From: Lycocorax pyrrhopterus obiensis
Lineage: Eukaryota; Chordata; Aves; Passeriformes; Paradisaeidae
Length of the DNA stretch: 64,000 nt
Reading direction: 5' to 3'
Assembly: GCA_014706295.1 (NCBI GenBank)
Contig: JACSVZ010000008.1
Location: forward strand, 1,747,376-1,811,375
Shown here: one piece after another, positions 40,264 through 51,795 of the stretch
How positions within the stretch are numbered: position 1 is the first letter of the stretch
Layout: every line of letters starts with the position of its first letter
The notes under the pieces: generated by a model
Databases searched by the model: none
Seen by the model: the letters and a program-made list of their open reading frames with translations, nothing else
What the model was told of the DNA's origin: nothing
Position numbers and translations under genes: made by a program

Positions 40264-40795
40264 AGCTTCTCTGGGCACCCTGTGCCAGGGCCTGCCCACC
40301 TATGGACGCTGAAAAAGCTTCAGCAGAGAATTTCTTCATCTCTCTGCAGCATTTTTGTGAGAGCTCTGTCTTTCCCATGCAAGTGACTCAAAACAATGTT
40401 ACAGTTTCGTAAACTTCTTGCAGCAGCAGGTTGTTTTGCAGAATTGTTATGGTTCTAACTAGAAAAACATTCAGAGATGGGTGTCTTAGAACTTGACCAA
40501 TCCCCTTAAGGAGTGGATGGCAAAAAAACAATTACCTTATGCCACTTAATACACTTTGTGAACTAACATATAAAAGCCTTCTGAGAATTCATTAAATCAT
40601 CATCCATTGATCCCTGAGCCTGGACTTCGTGTCATTTCTCTGCTCGTCTGTGGGGAAACAGCGACATCCACCCTCCCAGGGAACAATTCCTTCCCAATAT
40701 CCCATCCATCCCTGCCCTCTGGCACTGGGAAGCCATTCTCTGTGTCCTGTCCCTCCATCCCTTGTCCCCAGTCCCTCTCCAGCTCTCCTGGAGAG
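40264..40795 (-). mobile_element. CR1 LINE split by an LTR insertion (halves 40264-40300 and 40668-40795)
   Basis: The left half ends ccagggcctgcccacc; the right half starts ccaccctcccagggaac. Removing the insert 40301-40667 and one ccacc restores the CR1 consensus join seen in other copies (cctgcccaccctcccaggg). The copy is short because both outer ends are missing. Confidence 0.92.
40301..40667 (+). mobile_element. Solo ERV LTR (367 bp) inserted in a CR1
   Basis: Flanked by the direct repeat ccacc (40296-40300 and 40668-40672). Starts tatggacgctgaaaaagc and ends gaaacagcgacat. It has a CCAAT motif at 40497-40501, TATAAAA at 40569-40575 and ATTAAA at 40591-40596, in LTR order on the plus strand. 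Its start and layout resemble the LTR at 57278-57637 (tgtgaatgctaaaagcc). If the end is taken at cgaca, the flanks are cccacc and tccacc instead. TA in place of the usual TG start suggests decay. Confidence 0.85.
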
Positions 40796-40986
40796 AGAAG
40801 TACATTTAATTTGACTTTTCACAGAAAACCTGAAAAGAAGAGACAAGAAACAGAGAATTAGCACTTCTTGGAAGTAGAACCAACCCAAGAGTGGAAGAAT
40901 TCACACAGAAAATTGGGAGTAATTTGCAACTGCAACGTCTCCTAAATGTTTTGTTCTGCAGCCAATCAAGTTATGGTCTTTCACAG

Positions 40987-41405
40987 GGAGAGCCCAGAGC
41001 CTCTCTGGCCAATCTGCTCAGGGCTGGGCACTGGCCAGGGCAGAAGTTGTGCCTCCTGTGCAGGGCAATTGCTGGGCTCAGGCCCTGCCCGTGGCTCTGG
41101 TGCCATTGCTGGGCCCCCGGAGCAGAGCCTGGGCCCTGCCCTGAGCCCTCCCTGCAGCCAGGGCCAGCCAGGGCTGAGGGCCCCTCTCAGCTGGGGCTCC
41201 TCTCGAGGCTGAGCAGCCCCAGCTCCCTCAGCCTTTCCTGGGCACCGAGATGCTCCAGGCCCTTCCTCAGCTGCGCAGCCTCCGCCGGCCCCGCTCCAGG
41301 AGCTCCCTGGCCCTGCTGTGCTGAGGATCCAGAGCTGGACATGGCACTCCAGAGGTGCCTCCAGGGCTGCCCAGAGGGGCAGGATCACCTCCTTCTGAAC
41401 CATGA
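40987..41405 (-). mobile_element. CR1 LINE fragment, second subfamily
   Basis: Its left part is the reverse complement of window bases 1-130 and its right part that of 14093-14330. Carries cagctggggctcctctcgag and tgaggatccagagctggaca. Confidence 0.85.
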
Positions 41406-42570
41406 AAACAAAACCATCTCCACTGTTGGACAAATTCTTAGACAAACATAACACCACCCAAAATAAGACCTTCCAACAGAAGACCAAAAAAATGTCAGGA
41501 AACTCAGTGAAGTTTTCAGGTGCTCTCTCAAGCCCAAGGCTTTATCTTTACACTGAGCAATTCCACCAAGACACTGTAAAGGGCAAATTATTTGTGCAGT
41601 GGATTCCTTCTCTCAGTATTTCCCGGGTTGTGTCTTTCCTGAACACATCCTGCACTCCCTTCCTTGCTTTCCACAGGAATACTAAACAGCAGAGTGTGTA
41701 AGCAGATTTCAGAGCTAATTGCAAATAGGAACACAGAGCCTAACGATATTAAATGAAAAACCCGGTCAAGTTTAGCAGCAGATCATTTGCATCTCCTTTG
41801 TTTTGTTGTACAAGTTCCCTGTTTGCATAGGAAAAACCAAAAGAGATGTCAAGTTGCTTTGTAAGTGCCTGGTATCTAATAAGGATGAAAATAAGTATCT
41901 CAAATGCCAATGAAGCATGGTGTTTATTTGCCAAGTGAATTACTGGAAGGTAAATTACTGTGACAATAGTAAAAGGCGGAAAGGCAGGAAGAACTGCTCC
42001 ATTTTCCAAATTCTGGGACACTTCTGGTCCTGGCAATTTGGTCCTTGCCCAAATAACAGCTGGGAACAGCTTGGGAGGTGCCACCACCCAGGTTTGGGTG
42101 GCAGTACTGGTTTTGGAGGATCAAAGACAGCAGTTGCCTGTCTCAAGCACTGTTAAATCCATGAGACAAGGACAGAAGAGAGGGACAGGATGCAGTTAAC
42201 TCCAGGCTCGGTGAAGGCGAGACCTGGTCAGCACATCCTGGGAAATTCATCCCCAGAAAAATTCCCACTGCAGCAAACTGCATAAAGCAGCAACTGCTCA
42301 AGTGCACAGCACCAACCACACAAAGCTCACCCCAAGTTAGGGACAGACAGCAGCTGCCACCACCACCGACCACCAAAGCCCCCCAGAATATTCCCCTGTG
42401 GATACCTGGAACCTGGACTGCAGAGAACCCTGCCAGCAGGAACGTGGGACAAGATCAAGGTGGAACAATTGTCCAGGTGTTATCCCAGGCTTAGAGAGAG
42501 ATCAACAAAGCTGGGGGAGAAGGGATTGCTGAGAACGGACACAAAAAAGGCAGAATTTATGGGATACAAG

Positions 42571-42960
42571 TGCAGTAATCACACAAGGGCATGGACTCCG
42601 CACACACGGTGGAAAAAGTGCAAAGCCTTTATTGCACAGTGAATATTCCCTAAATACCAGCACCCAACAGGATATCACATCATATAAACAGGAAAGATGT
42701 TCACCTCAGTGTCCCCCAATCACCTGGGGTAGTGCACAGACATTGCCTATTATGATAACAGGTAAACAATACCCTATAAGGTCACAAACTACAATTATCA
42801 CATCTCATAGGCCCAACACTGTCCACAAACCCACAATCCTCTCTCAGCCCATCCCCGGTGACCTGGATGCACTCCCAGGGTCACCTCTGGGTCCAAGAAA
42901 GAGGCTCTCTCTCCGGCCCTCAGGGCCCGTCTCTCTTCCAGCACATAGTGCACCCCAACA
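42571..42960 (-). mobile_element. Solo ERV LTR, 390 bp, with 6-bp target duplication
   Basis: On the minus strand it runs TGTTGGGGTGCACT...GATTACTGCA and is flanked on both sides by tacaag (42565-42570 and 42961-42966). A minus-strand AATAAA lies at 42628-42633, about 57 bp before the 3' end, where it should be in an LTR. A 6-bp duplication is typical of ERVK/beta- or alpharetrovirus-like elements; the family name is an inference. Confidence 0.9.
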
Positions 42961-43029
42961 TACAAGGAAAGCCAACCCAGCAGCTCTGACCAGAACAAAG
43001 GGAATTCCAACTGGGCAAAGGGAGTTCCA

Positions 43030-43450
43030 GCAGGGACAGATTGTGACCACCAATACCGGAAATCACCAACTCAAACAAAGAGAAACTCTGAGCTGGCACT
43101 AATTAGCATTAGAAATGAGGGAATCATTTAACCAATCGAATAAGAGAACTGTGAAGCCCATGAGCATTAATTCCTTGCTTCCTAAAGTGTATAAAAAGGG
43201 AAAAGTTCCAGAGGACTTTGGGAACCTCTACCACTGAGAAACCCAGGATGAAGAAAGACCAGCAGGACACCGGTGGATCCAGGGATGGCAACAATCTTCT
43301 GCTGGATCTGCCCCTCTCTCCTCTCTTTTCTGTTCCTTTCTGTCTCTCTACCTCACATTCATTGCTAAATAAAATCTATATTAATTGACTTCAGCACATG
43401 GACTCGTTTGCACCTTCATTTGGGCAGAGGCATCTCTCACTAATCAGATC
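43030..43450 (+). mobile_element. LTR-like unit with plus-strand promoter and poly(A) signal (limits uncertain)
   Basis: CCAAT at 43132-43136, TATAAAA at 43190-43196, a pyrimidine-rich stretch, then AATAAA at 43368-43373 form the order expected for U3-R-U5 on the plus strand. I could not find clear TG/CA ends or a target duplication. It may be the older LTR into which the 42571-42960 element inserted. Alternative: a chance grouping. Confidence 0.5.
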
Positions 43451-43611
43451 TTAATAGAGGCCAAGGGTGTTAATTGGACAGACACGCTCAGCCCACGCCA
43501 GTTGGCTTCAGAGACACAGAAAAGACTGGTGCTGCTTAATTTACCAGCACAGATCTGCCCATGGGGGCTCAGAGCTAACAACACTCTAGTGGACACCAGC
43601 AACTTCCTGCC

Positions 43612-43682
43612 TATGGCACAGGGGTTGGAACAAGATGATCTTGATCCCTTCCAACCCAAACTTTTCTGGGATTCTACAGTTA
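43612..43682 (+). mobile_element. Short CR1 3' end
   Basis: caggggttggaacaagatga, then tccaacccaaacttttctgg and gattctac, the CR1 3' terminus. Confidence 0.8.
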
Positions 43683-43837
43683 AAACTTTGGCTTCAGTTT
43701 TGCTTCCAGGTCTCATCACTCAGTTATTGGTGGCTGAGGTCAGTACCTGGCATCACCTGCTGGAACCTTCCCCATTTTCTCCATGGGACCAGAATTTAAG
43801 GTTTTAAATGAAGTGCAGGCTGGATTGTTTTCTTCCC

Positions 43838-44043
43838 TGGGAAGGTGGGTAGGCCCTGGCACAGGGTGCCCAGAGAAGCTGTGGCTGCCCCTGGATCCCT
43901 GGCAGTGTCCAAGGCCAGGTTGGACACTGGGGCTTGGAGCAGCCTGGGACAGTGGAAGGTGTCCCTGCCCACGGCAGGGGTGGGGCTGGATGGGCTTTAA
44001 GGTCCTTCCAACCCAAGCATTCTGGGATTCTATCCCATGATTC
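43838..44043 (+). mobile_element. CR1 LINE 3' fragment
   Basis: ggccctggcacagggtgccc, the common core, then ccttccaacccaagcattct and the terminal gggattctatcccatgattc. Plus orientation. Confidence 0.93.
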
Positions 44044-44938
44044 TAACCCTGCCTTCCATATCCCATACTCGCCCCTGCTGGCAGTGCTCAGCCAGAGGGA
44101 TCAGGGGAGTTCCTGTTTGGCTTTTCCACATTCAGCCCGATTCAGATCACTCACCGCAGTCACAGTCACCACTACACACTGTGGAGCATTAGTTATACAC
44201 TGACATTGCCTTTTTCCTTCGCTGGATCCTTCCCCATTTCCCAGTTTCTCACCACCAGAGGTGAGAACCACTCTCCCTTTTGCACTCTGAGGCGGAGCAG
44301 TGCTGTGTGTGTGTGACATCCCTGTTCCTCCTGTCTTTTCTCCTGGCAGACTGCCTGAGGATAGTGAGTTTTGATTTACTGTGGGGAGAGGACAGGCAGA
44401 GGAGCTTGTCCACAGTGATTTGTGAATATATTTCAGAACCGATGCACTCCAAGGGACATCTCCTTTTGTAACTCCAGCCTCCATCTCCTGTTGTTTGAGA
44501 TATCTTCCACTTGCATCAAGGAGCCTTTGAATCCTCTGAGGCTGCTTCCTGTGAAATATTTGCAAGCTTAATATTTGGACTCTTCCAGACATGAGTTTGG
44601 AGCTGCTCAGAGAATTTACAGTTTAAAAACACCTCTTTTATGTATTACCAGTTCTCCATCCCATGTGAGGAAGCACCAAAAATGTGTTATTGAAATGCGT
44701 GGGGCTTAATAGGATGGACATGGAATAAATCAGATGTTTTATATTTGTAGATGAGCAGAGGTATAACTTCACACAGGAAATATTTTCTTGGAAGATTTAA
44801 TACCACAGAAGCTGTTTGTTTGCCTTGTAAACACCTATTAATAACTTTCTTTTAAAATGTTGTTACAGTGTCAAAAGAAGACCTAAAATTTCTAAGTAGC
44901 CAGATAAATTCACCTTCTTGTTTATGGCTTTTTTTTTT

Positions 44939-44950
44939 GGGGGGGGGGGG
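44939..44950. repeat. Homopolymer run of 12 G after a T run
   Basis: T run followed directly by G run; a simple repeat. Confidence 0.85.
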
Positions 44951-45274
44951 TAGTGACAGTTCCCAAAACCAGCCCTGGGCAATGCAGGAAAGCTGGGGAA
45001 TCTAAAGGAAACCCTGGGAAGGAGCTGGCAGCAACCCAGAGCAGTTTCTCTACTGGGAAAGATGCGCTGATGGAGCACCTCTGTGATGGCTTTACTGCAG
45101 GAACAGTCTCATAAATCTATAATGTTTCTCTCCATAAACTCCACTGGTGTACAGTGTATTAAACTGGCTCTTAATAAACTGCCCTCCTTCGCTCTTGCCT
45201 GCCTCCCAAGCACATAAACACTTAGAAAAGGAACTAATTTAGAAAATGAAGTCTGCTCTTTTTTTCTGAGAGGA

Positions 45275-45764
45275 AAATAGTGGCCAGTGGCTCAGGGTGA
45301 CAGTGGTGTCCCTCAGGGGTCCATACTGGGACCAGTGTTAATTAATATCCTCCTTAATGACACAGACAAAGGGACTGAGGGCACCCTCAGCAGGGTTGCA
45401 GGTGACACCAAGCTGAGGGTGACCTGATAGTGGCCTTCAGTGCCTGAAGGAGATGACAAAAAACATGGAGAGAGAATATTTCCAGGAGCCTGGAGTGCTA
45501 GGACAAGGGGGAATGGCTTCCCAGTGCCAGAGGGCAGGGATAGATGGGATATTGGGAAGGAATTGTTCCCTGGGAGGGTGCTGAGGCCCTGGCACAGGGT
45601 GCCCAGAGCAGCTGTGGCTGCCCCTGGATCCCTGGCAGTGCCCAAGGCCAGGCTGGACATTGGGGCTTGGAGCAGCCTGGGACAGTGGAAGGTGTCCCTG
45701 CCCATGGCAGGGGTGGGATGGGAAGTCTTTAAGGTGCCTTCCCACCCAAACCATTCCAGGATTC
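45275..45764 (+). mobile_element. CR1 LINE with a relic of its reverse-transcriptase frame, internally deleted
   Basis: Translation from about 45302 gives [20 protein letters not shown], a recognisable CR1 reverse-transcriptase motif, then GDTKLRV. The sequence soon jumps to the 3' UTR core (gaagccattcccc-type region in reverse, ggcacagggtgcccagagca) and ends ccaggattctgtg. No full polyprotein survives; this is a dead copy with about 2/3 of the 3' region joined to a short coding piece. Confidence 0.88.
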
Positions 45765-46441
45765 TGTGAAAGGAGAAAAGAACTTGGCCAAAAATTTTAA
45801 TCTTCCAAGGCAGCCCCAAAGCTGCCCTGCTGCCCAGTTTTTCTTTCCTGCACCATCACTGCCCTGTCATCTAAAAGAATTTGCCGACCCCTGGCAGTCA
45901 GCACTGAACATCCAGAGATGGTTTCCATTTTACAGGTTGTTGCCAAAGATGGTGTTTGATTTTTTTCTCAGTTTGCATAAGACTCTCCTTGAAGAGGCCA
46001 GAGCATCCCAAGGGAAATCCAGTGTCATTTGAGAGGCACAATCACAGCCCATTACACAGGCCAATAAACAACGTTGGAAGCAATTCCTCTCGGACATTCA
46101 AACCCTTTCCCTTTTCATTTTATCTTTCCGTTCTAAAGAGTGCTGTCATTTCCAGTACATTTTTGCAATAAAATAGAGAGGCTGAAAAACTAACTGGTGA
46201 TTTGTTGAGATGCATCTGACTGTGGAAAAACCCACTCCATTACTGGAAATTAAGAGCTGACCTCAGGGACCAGGCATGAGCCACACTCCGTATCGAGTGT
46301 TAACTTTGTTCCATCCCTCTTGTTCAGCTTGTGAGACAAATGATACATTAAAATCTGGTTTGATCCTGTTCCACTTCAGCTTCTGCTCCATGCACTGCAG
46401 GGATGGGCTGCACATACAGAGAGAGGAAGGGGCTGTTTACA

Positions 46442-46806
46442 CAGAATCCCAGAATCCCTGTGGCTGGAAAAGCCCTCCAGGATCACCGAGTCCAAGCTGT
46501 GCCCAATGCCCACCTTGTCCCCAGCCCAGAGCTCTGAGTGCCACCTCCAGCCCTTCCTTGGACACCTCCAGGCATGGGCACTCCAAACCTCCCTGGGCAG
46601 CCCCTGCCAAGGCCTGAGCACCCTTTCCATGCAGAAATTCCTGCTGCTGTCCAACCTGAGCCTCCCCTGGCCCAGCCTGAGGCCGTTTCTCCTTGTCCTG
46701 TCCCTGTTCCCTGGCAGCAGAGCCTGACCCCCCCCGGCTGCCCCCTCCTGTCAGGGAGTTGTGCAGAGCCACAAGGTCCCCCCTGAGCCTCCTTTGCTCC
46801 AGGCTA
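46442..46806 (-). mobile_element. CR1 LINE fragment
   Basis: cagaatcccagaatccctgt, then ccttccttggacacctccag and gttgtgcagagccacaaggt. Close to 31867-32445 and 5' truncated about 80 bp after a shared point. Confidence 0.92.
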
Positions 46807-48271
46807 ATTCCCAACTTCCTCCTTTTCTCCAGGCTATTTCCCACAGAATCCACCCAGACTGGGCCATGCTGGGACCTAGTAGTGGAAACCCCTTCCACTC
46901 TACACACATAATTAGCGAAAGGATTTAGGAACAGAAAATTTTCTTAGGCTCAAGATTTTGCCCCTTCTGTCTCCACACTGAGGGTACAAAGACAATTTGG
47001 TTGTCCTGGCCTTGCTGCTGCTCCCCCTGTGCCAGCAGTTCAAGCCTCCTTCTTTACATTCCCTCCCACAGACAGAATGGATCTCTCTTATCCAACTGTG
47101 AGCTTTCATCTCTGCCATTCCTGGTTATGGTTGAATCTGTGGGATTTGGGACACTAAACACGGCTCGATTTGAGGCAGTGGCCAACAGGAACGAGTCTGA
47201 CTGGGAGTACCACTGAGGTCCCTGCCTGGGCTTCCCAGGGTATCCAGCAGACCCCTGACTGCTCCTGGCCTCTTTATGAGCTCCCATCGTGGCTGTCAAC
47301 CCTGGACCTCTTGGTGACAACCCCTGCTGATGCTCTGCTGTTCTCCAGCCTCATCTCCTCCCATCACTGCTGCTCTTACAGCATTCCCAACCCACACTTC
47401 CCTTCTGACCTCGGCATTTTTCCTGCTGAAGTCTCATTTAATGGAAGTGAACCACAACAAACTGATCTTTGCACTCCCCCAAACAATTCAGCTTCGAGCC
47501 TTTAACGAAGCCCTAAGGACAGCAATTCCAGCTCAGAGCACAGGAGAACAACTGAATGGTGGGAAGTGCAAATACAAAATGGGTTTCAGCTGAAGCATTC
47601 ACAAGCCCTGCTGCTGGTGACAGATACCTGTCATACCCCAAATGGAGCCAGGAACAAGCTTTATTCCTCCTCAGATAAATCAGTGTCTTCACTCCCAAAC
47701 ATTTTCCCAGTCATGGAAGGCAATCATGCCTCCAGCTTGGGAAGACATCATCATTTAGAACAACACAGCTTGATTTTCAGAAAACAGTGATGGGACGTGA
47801 CAAAAAGTGGCCAAAAACTCCCAAGCAGACTTTTCAGTGCACTGCATACAACACTTCAAACACAAATACAAATAAATGTCGGATAACGAAAACAGCTTGG
47901 TGGTTGAGTAGCACTCGTAATGTGCCATGAAAAGCCATTTTCCTAATGGACATTTGGGGATTTGGGCACAAAGCTGCTTCCACAGGCAGATGTTGGACAG
48001 AAAAGCTCTCGATCAGCTCTGCAAAGCTGAAAGGGATTGCTCAATTTGAACTGACCTGAAGAACACGTTCAGGAATGAGGGGAATAATCAACATCTACGC
48101 AAATAAAGTTCCATGGTTTGACTGAATGGCACGTGAGGAAGTTATAATACAGTTTGTGACTGGCAATCACATTATCTGAGACCTCTGCTGGAGTAAACTG
48201 GAGGAAGGAATGCCTGAATGTGTTAATTGAAACAATGAACTGCTGGAATGCCACAGCAACTGTACTCCTGC

Positions 48272-48732
48272 TGATGCCTTTTCCTGGTCTTAAAATCAAG
48301 AGTCAAACACAGTTAGAAGGGAAAAAGGGATTTTACCTTGGTATTTATTTTAAGGATCCTTAGGTGCACCACGTCCAGGTCTAATGTGCCAAAATGCACA
48401 CCGCAATGCACACCCCCAAAAGATCTGGTATCACATTATAGGTGTTACTAATTAGCACCTCTATCAAAGATTCCCCAATGAGAGGCTCGAGTGAGCCCCC
48501 CTCCCCAAGGAACCTTCCCCTGGATGGTTCTATCTCAGTTTACCAAATGTGTTCTGGAGAGGACCTTGGGGTCTGGGGCACGCTGACCCCTAACTATGAA
48601 GCTTCTAAAATGTTGAGTCTCCCAGCTTGACAAAGAAGTCCAAGAATGTCAGCAAAAAGCACTAAGGATACAGAAGTTGTAAAAAGGTGTAAAAGAGGTA
48701 TAAAAGAAAAGCAAAAAATCATCATGGCATCA
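48272..48732 (-). mobile_element. Solo ERV LTR, 461 bp, with 4-bp target duplication
   Basis: Ends TGATGCC and GGCATCA; flanked by ctgc at 48268-48271 and 48733-48736. Minus-strand AATAAA at 48344-48349. It is the reverse complement of the LTR at 58501-58963 with scattered differences. A 4-bp duplication is typical of ERV1/gammaretrovirus-like elements. Confidence 0.93.
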
Positions 48733-49024
48733 CTGCAACCAGGGCTACAGCAGAGCCACTCCGAGTCCAGGCCATTTATTACAAATAATGAAAAGAAAGA
48801 CACAGCAAAGGGGGAGATTTGGTGGCAATGGCACTCTGGAGCAGCCAACTCTGTTATCCAGGGGAATTCCACCAGGCTTGCTAGGAGATGATATCTCTAA
48901 ATTCAATTTGGGTTTTGCAATCATTAAGAGAACATGGAAAGTAAGAAATATTAACAATACTTGGGGTTTACTTCTCTCTCACTTTTTCCTTTTCACTGTT
49001 ATTATTAATACATTTTACTTTAAT

Positions 49025-49150
49025 CCCAGAAGGGTTTGGGTTGGAAGGAACCTTAAATCCCATCCAGTACCACCCCCTGCCGTGATCAGGGACACCTTCC
49101 ACTATCCCAGCTTGCTCCAAGACCCGTCCAGCCTGGCCTTGAATTCCTAC
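49025..49150 (-). mobile_element. CR1 LINE 3' fragment
   Basis: tcccagaagggtttgggttg, then caccttccactatcccagc, stopping after ccagcctggccttgaattc. Confidence 0.88.
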
Positions 49151-50149
49151 AACCTTATCTTTGCTCAAGTACAGGGGGACTTAGCTTGCAAAACACAAAA
49201 TCCGTCCTGACAGGAATCACCTCGGGGCTTGAATCCAACCAGAACAACGTGGCCAGAGCTCAGTGCAGGGAAATCCCTGGAAGTAAGCAGCTGTAAAGTG
49301 TGCAGGGCACCTTTGCTCTCCGATTAATGAATGCACCAATGCCCCATAAATGCAGTTATTTCACCCACTGTACAACGCCCAGGCAGTACAGAATATCAAA
49401 CACAAATTCCATTACTCCACCAGAGACGCTCAGCCAATGACTCCAACTCCACGCTCTTTGTCAAGTTAAAAGACGCTGTAGACACTTGGATATTTTATAT
49501 ATTTGACAGCCAATTGCTCGTTGTTTATTCAGAGCTAAAAATTAAGTACAGCTGGGGCAGTCCCCACATTGTCCCCAAAGACAGCAGGGTGGTTGTTTTG
49601 ATCCAACAACCAGTCCATTGTCACAGCATGCAGAAAGGAAGAAGGAATCTTGCCAGAAGCATGAATTTTACTGTAAGGAAGTGACTGCCAGGTGGTTTTG
49701 GGGCACAGTTATCCTGGATTTATACATTTATCTGGTGTAATCCTCAATCCTGGCTATGGCACCTCTGATTATTTGGCATTATTTTGTTACTGCTACAAAG
49801 TTTCTGTGACACTCTGCTCAATCCTAGCAGAAATTTCCCATACATGATTCCATGCACTAGAACTGCTCCTTCTTATGGTTTTGTTTCAGTTCATTTGCAC
49901 CCTCTGAAAGTTAGGAGATATGGTTCTGCTAGAAAAATACTTTTAAAATCCATCCCAGCAACGTCAAACTTAAACATGGGTTGGTTTCTTTATTTTCCTA
50001 GCTGTGTAGGTTTTTCCATCTATTCCTTCCTGCTTTCTTCCTTCTCCAACTCTTTCCAAGGAAGCTGCAGGCATTTTTTTGGCGGTGCATTCAACAGCTC
50101 TAAGGGAGACATCAGTTTCCAATCACCTCAAAGCTTCCCCTCTTTTCAG

Positions 50150-50402
50150 GGAGGTTCTGATCCTGTCCAGCCTGGTCTTGGACACTGCCAGGGATCCAGG
50201 GGCAGCCACAGCTTCTCTGAGGCAGGGCCTGCCCACCCTCCCAGGGAACAATTCCTTCCCAATATCCCATCCATCCCTGCCCTCTGGCACTGGGAAGCCA
50301 TTCCCCTTGTCCTGGCCCTCCAGGCCCTCAGAAATAGTCCCTCTCCATCTTTCTTGTCAGCTCCTTCAGGTGCTGGAAGTCCACAATTAGGTCACCCCAA
50401 AA
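50150..50402 (-). mobile_element. CR1 LINE fragment
   Basis: cagcctggtcttggacactg, then agggatccaggggcagccac and tccctgccctctggcactgg. It lacks the CR1 3' end on its left side and a short piece in the middle (ctctgaggcagggcctgccc). Confidence 0.88.
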
Positions 50403-50634
50403 CCCAGAGCTTTTCCTACCACTTCTTACCATACAGACCTCATTGAGAATTTGCTTCTGCAAGGACATCATGAAATAGTTCAGTAGAATCAGTATTAAAA
50501 CGTGGCATATCAACAATTTCCACCTGAATTGGACACCAAGCCATGGCTGCCCAACTGGCAGGGAAGGCTCAAAAATTCAACTTCTCCCTTTCAGACACGA
50601 CTCTGCAGCCTATGGAGATACCAGAGGCCTGGTT

Positions 50635-50790
50635 GTCTTCTTTGCCCCATCCCTGGAAGTGTCCAAGGCCACAATGGATGGGGCTTGGAGCACCCTGGGA
50701 TAGTGGAAGGTGTCCCTGCCATGGCAGGGGGTGGAATGGGATGGGTTTTTAGATTCCTTCCAACCCAAACCAGTCTGGGATTCTGTGCTT
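50635..50790 (+). mobile_element. CR1 LINE 3' fragment
   Basis: ggatggggcttggagcaccc, then gtggaaggtgtccctgccat, and the 3' end caacccaaaccagtctggga plus ttctgtg. Confidence 0.88.
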
Positions 50791-51439
50791 CTTTTCCTTT
50801 TATAAATCTGTGCTTCCTTTAGGGCTTCACTGGAACAACCCTCGTTACTCTCATTTGCTGCTGCTGTACACATCCCATCAGTTCCCTGCCTTCCAGCACG
50901 TCGGTGATGCATCTGTTCCAACAAGAACTCCAGATGTCCAGAGCACACGGATCTCACCACGCTGCTGTAGTTTTCAAGACTTCAAGCATTAGTACCAAGA
51001 TCTGCATATTTGGTCTTGGTCTGTTAGCTTGGCTGCTCTAACCAGAACAAAATCTTACATCCCAAGGCACTTGTTCCTTGTTTTCTACCTGAAGTTAATC
51101 AAATCCTACCCTACCCATGTATTTCCTCCACACAAGATGAATTCCCTCAAACTGCTCATTTGTTGAAACCATTCATTGCTCAGGTTCCCTCCAGACTTCC
51201 AACCATAAATGACATTTTGGCTGAAGTGAAATTCATCTGAAACGGCAGCTATTAAAAGGAGACATGAAATTCCATGAAAACCTTGGAAGCACTGCTAAGC
51301 AGGTTATTCACCTCCTGCTTCTTACCCTGTTTTATTTGGGAAAACAGACTTTAATGGGAACATACCACATGTAATCTTTAAGCTACATCAAGCTGGCCAA
51401 TAATTTTTGAGGCAATGTTACAGAGCTGAGAAAGGAAGA

Positions 51440-51795
51440 ATCATTGGGGTTGGAAAAGACCTTTAACATCCCCAAATCCAACCAACAACGCAGCACCACT
51501 GCTGTCACCACTAACCCATGTGTCCTCAAGTGCCATATCCACACGTATTTTGAACACTTCCAAGGATGGAGACTCCACCACCTCCCTGGGCAGCCTGTTC
51601 CAATGCTTGACCACACTCTCCATGTAGAAATTTTCCTTAATATCCAATCTGAGCCTCCCGTGGCACAACTTGAGGCCATTTCTGGTCGTCCTATCTCCAG
51701 TTTCCCAGGGGAAGAGATCGAGCCCATGTGGCTCCACCCTCCTTTCAAGGAGTTAAAGAGCAATAAGGTGTCTCCTCAGACAACAAGGTGGCCCT
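51440..51795 (-). mobile_element. Older CR1 LINE fragment
   Basis: gaatcattggggttggaaaa, then gacctttaacatccccaaat, tccaaggatggagactccac, ctccctgggcagcctgttcc. An older subfamily, more diverged from the other copies. Confidence 0.88.

Noticed and set aside
43089..43443. cactaat direct repeat at about 43098 and 43437 as a target duplication of the plus-strand LTR-like unit
   Set aside because: The implied element would not start with TG or end with CA; a 7-bp match at this distance can be chance.
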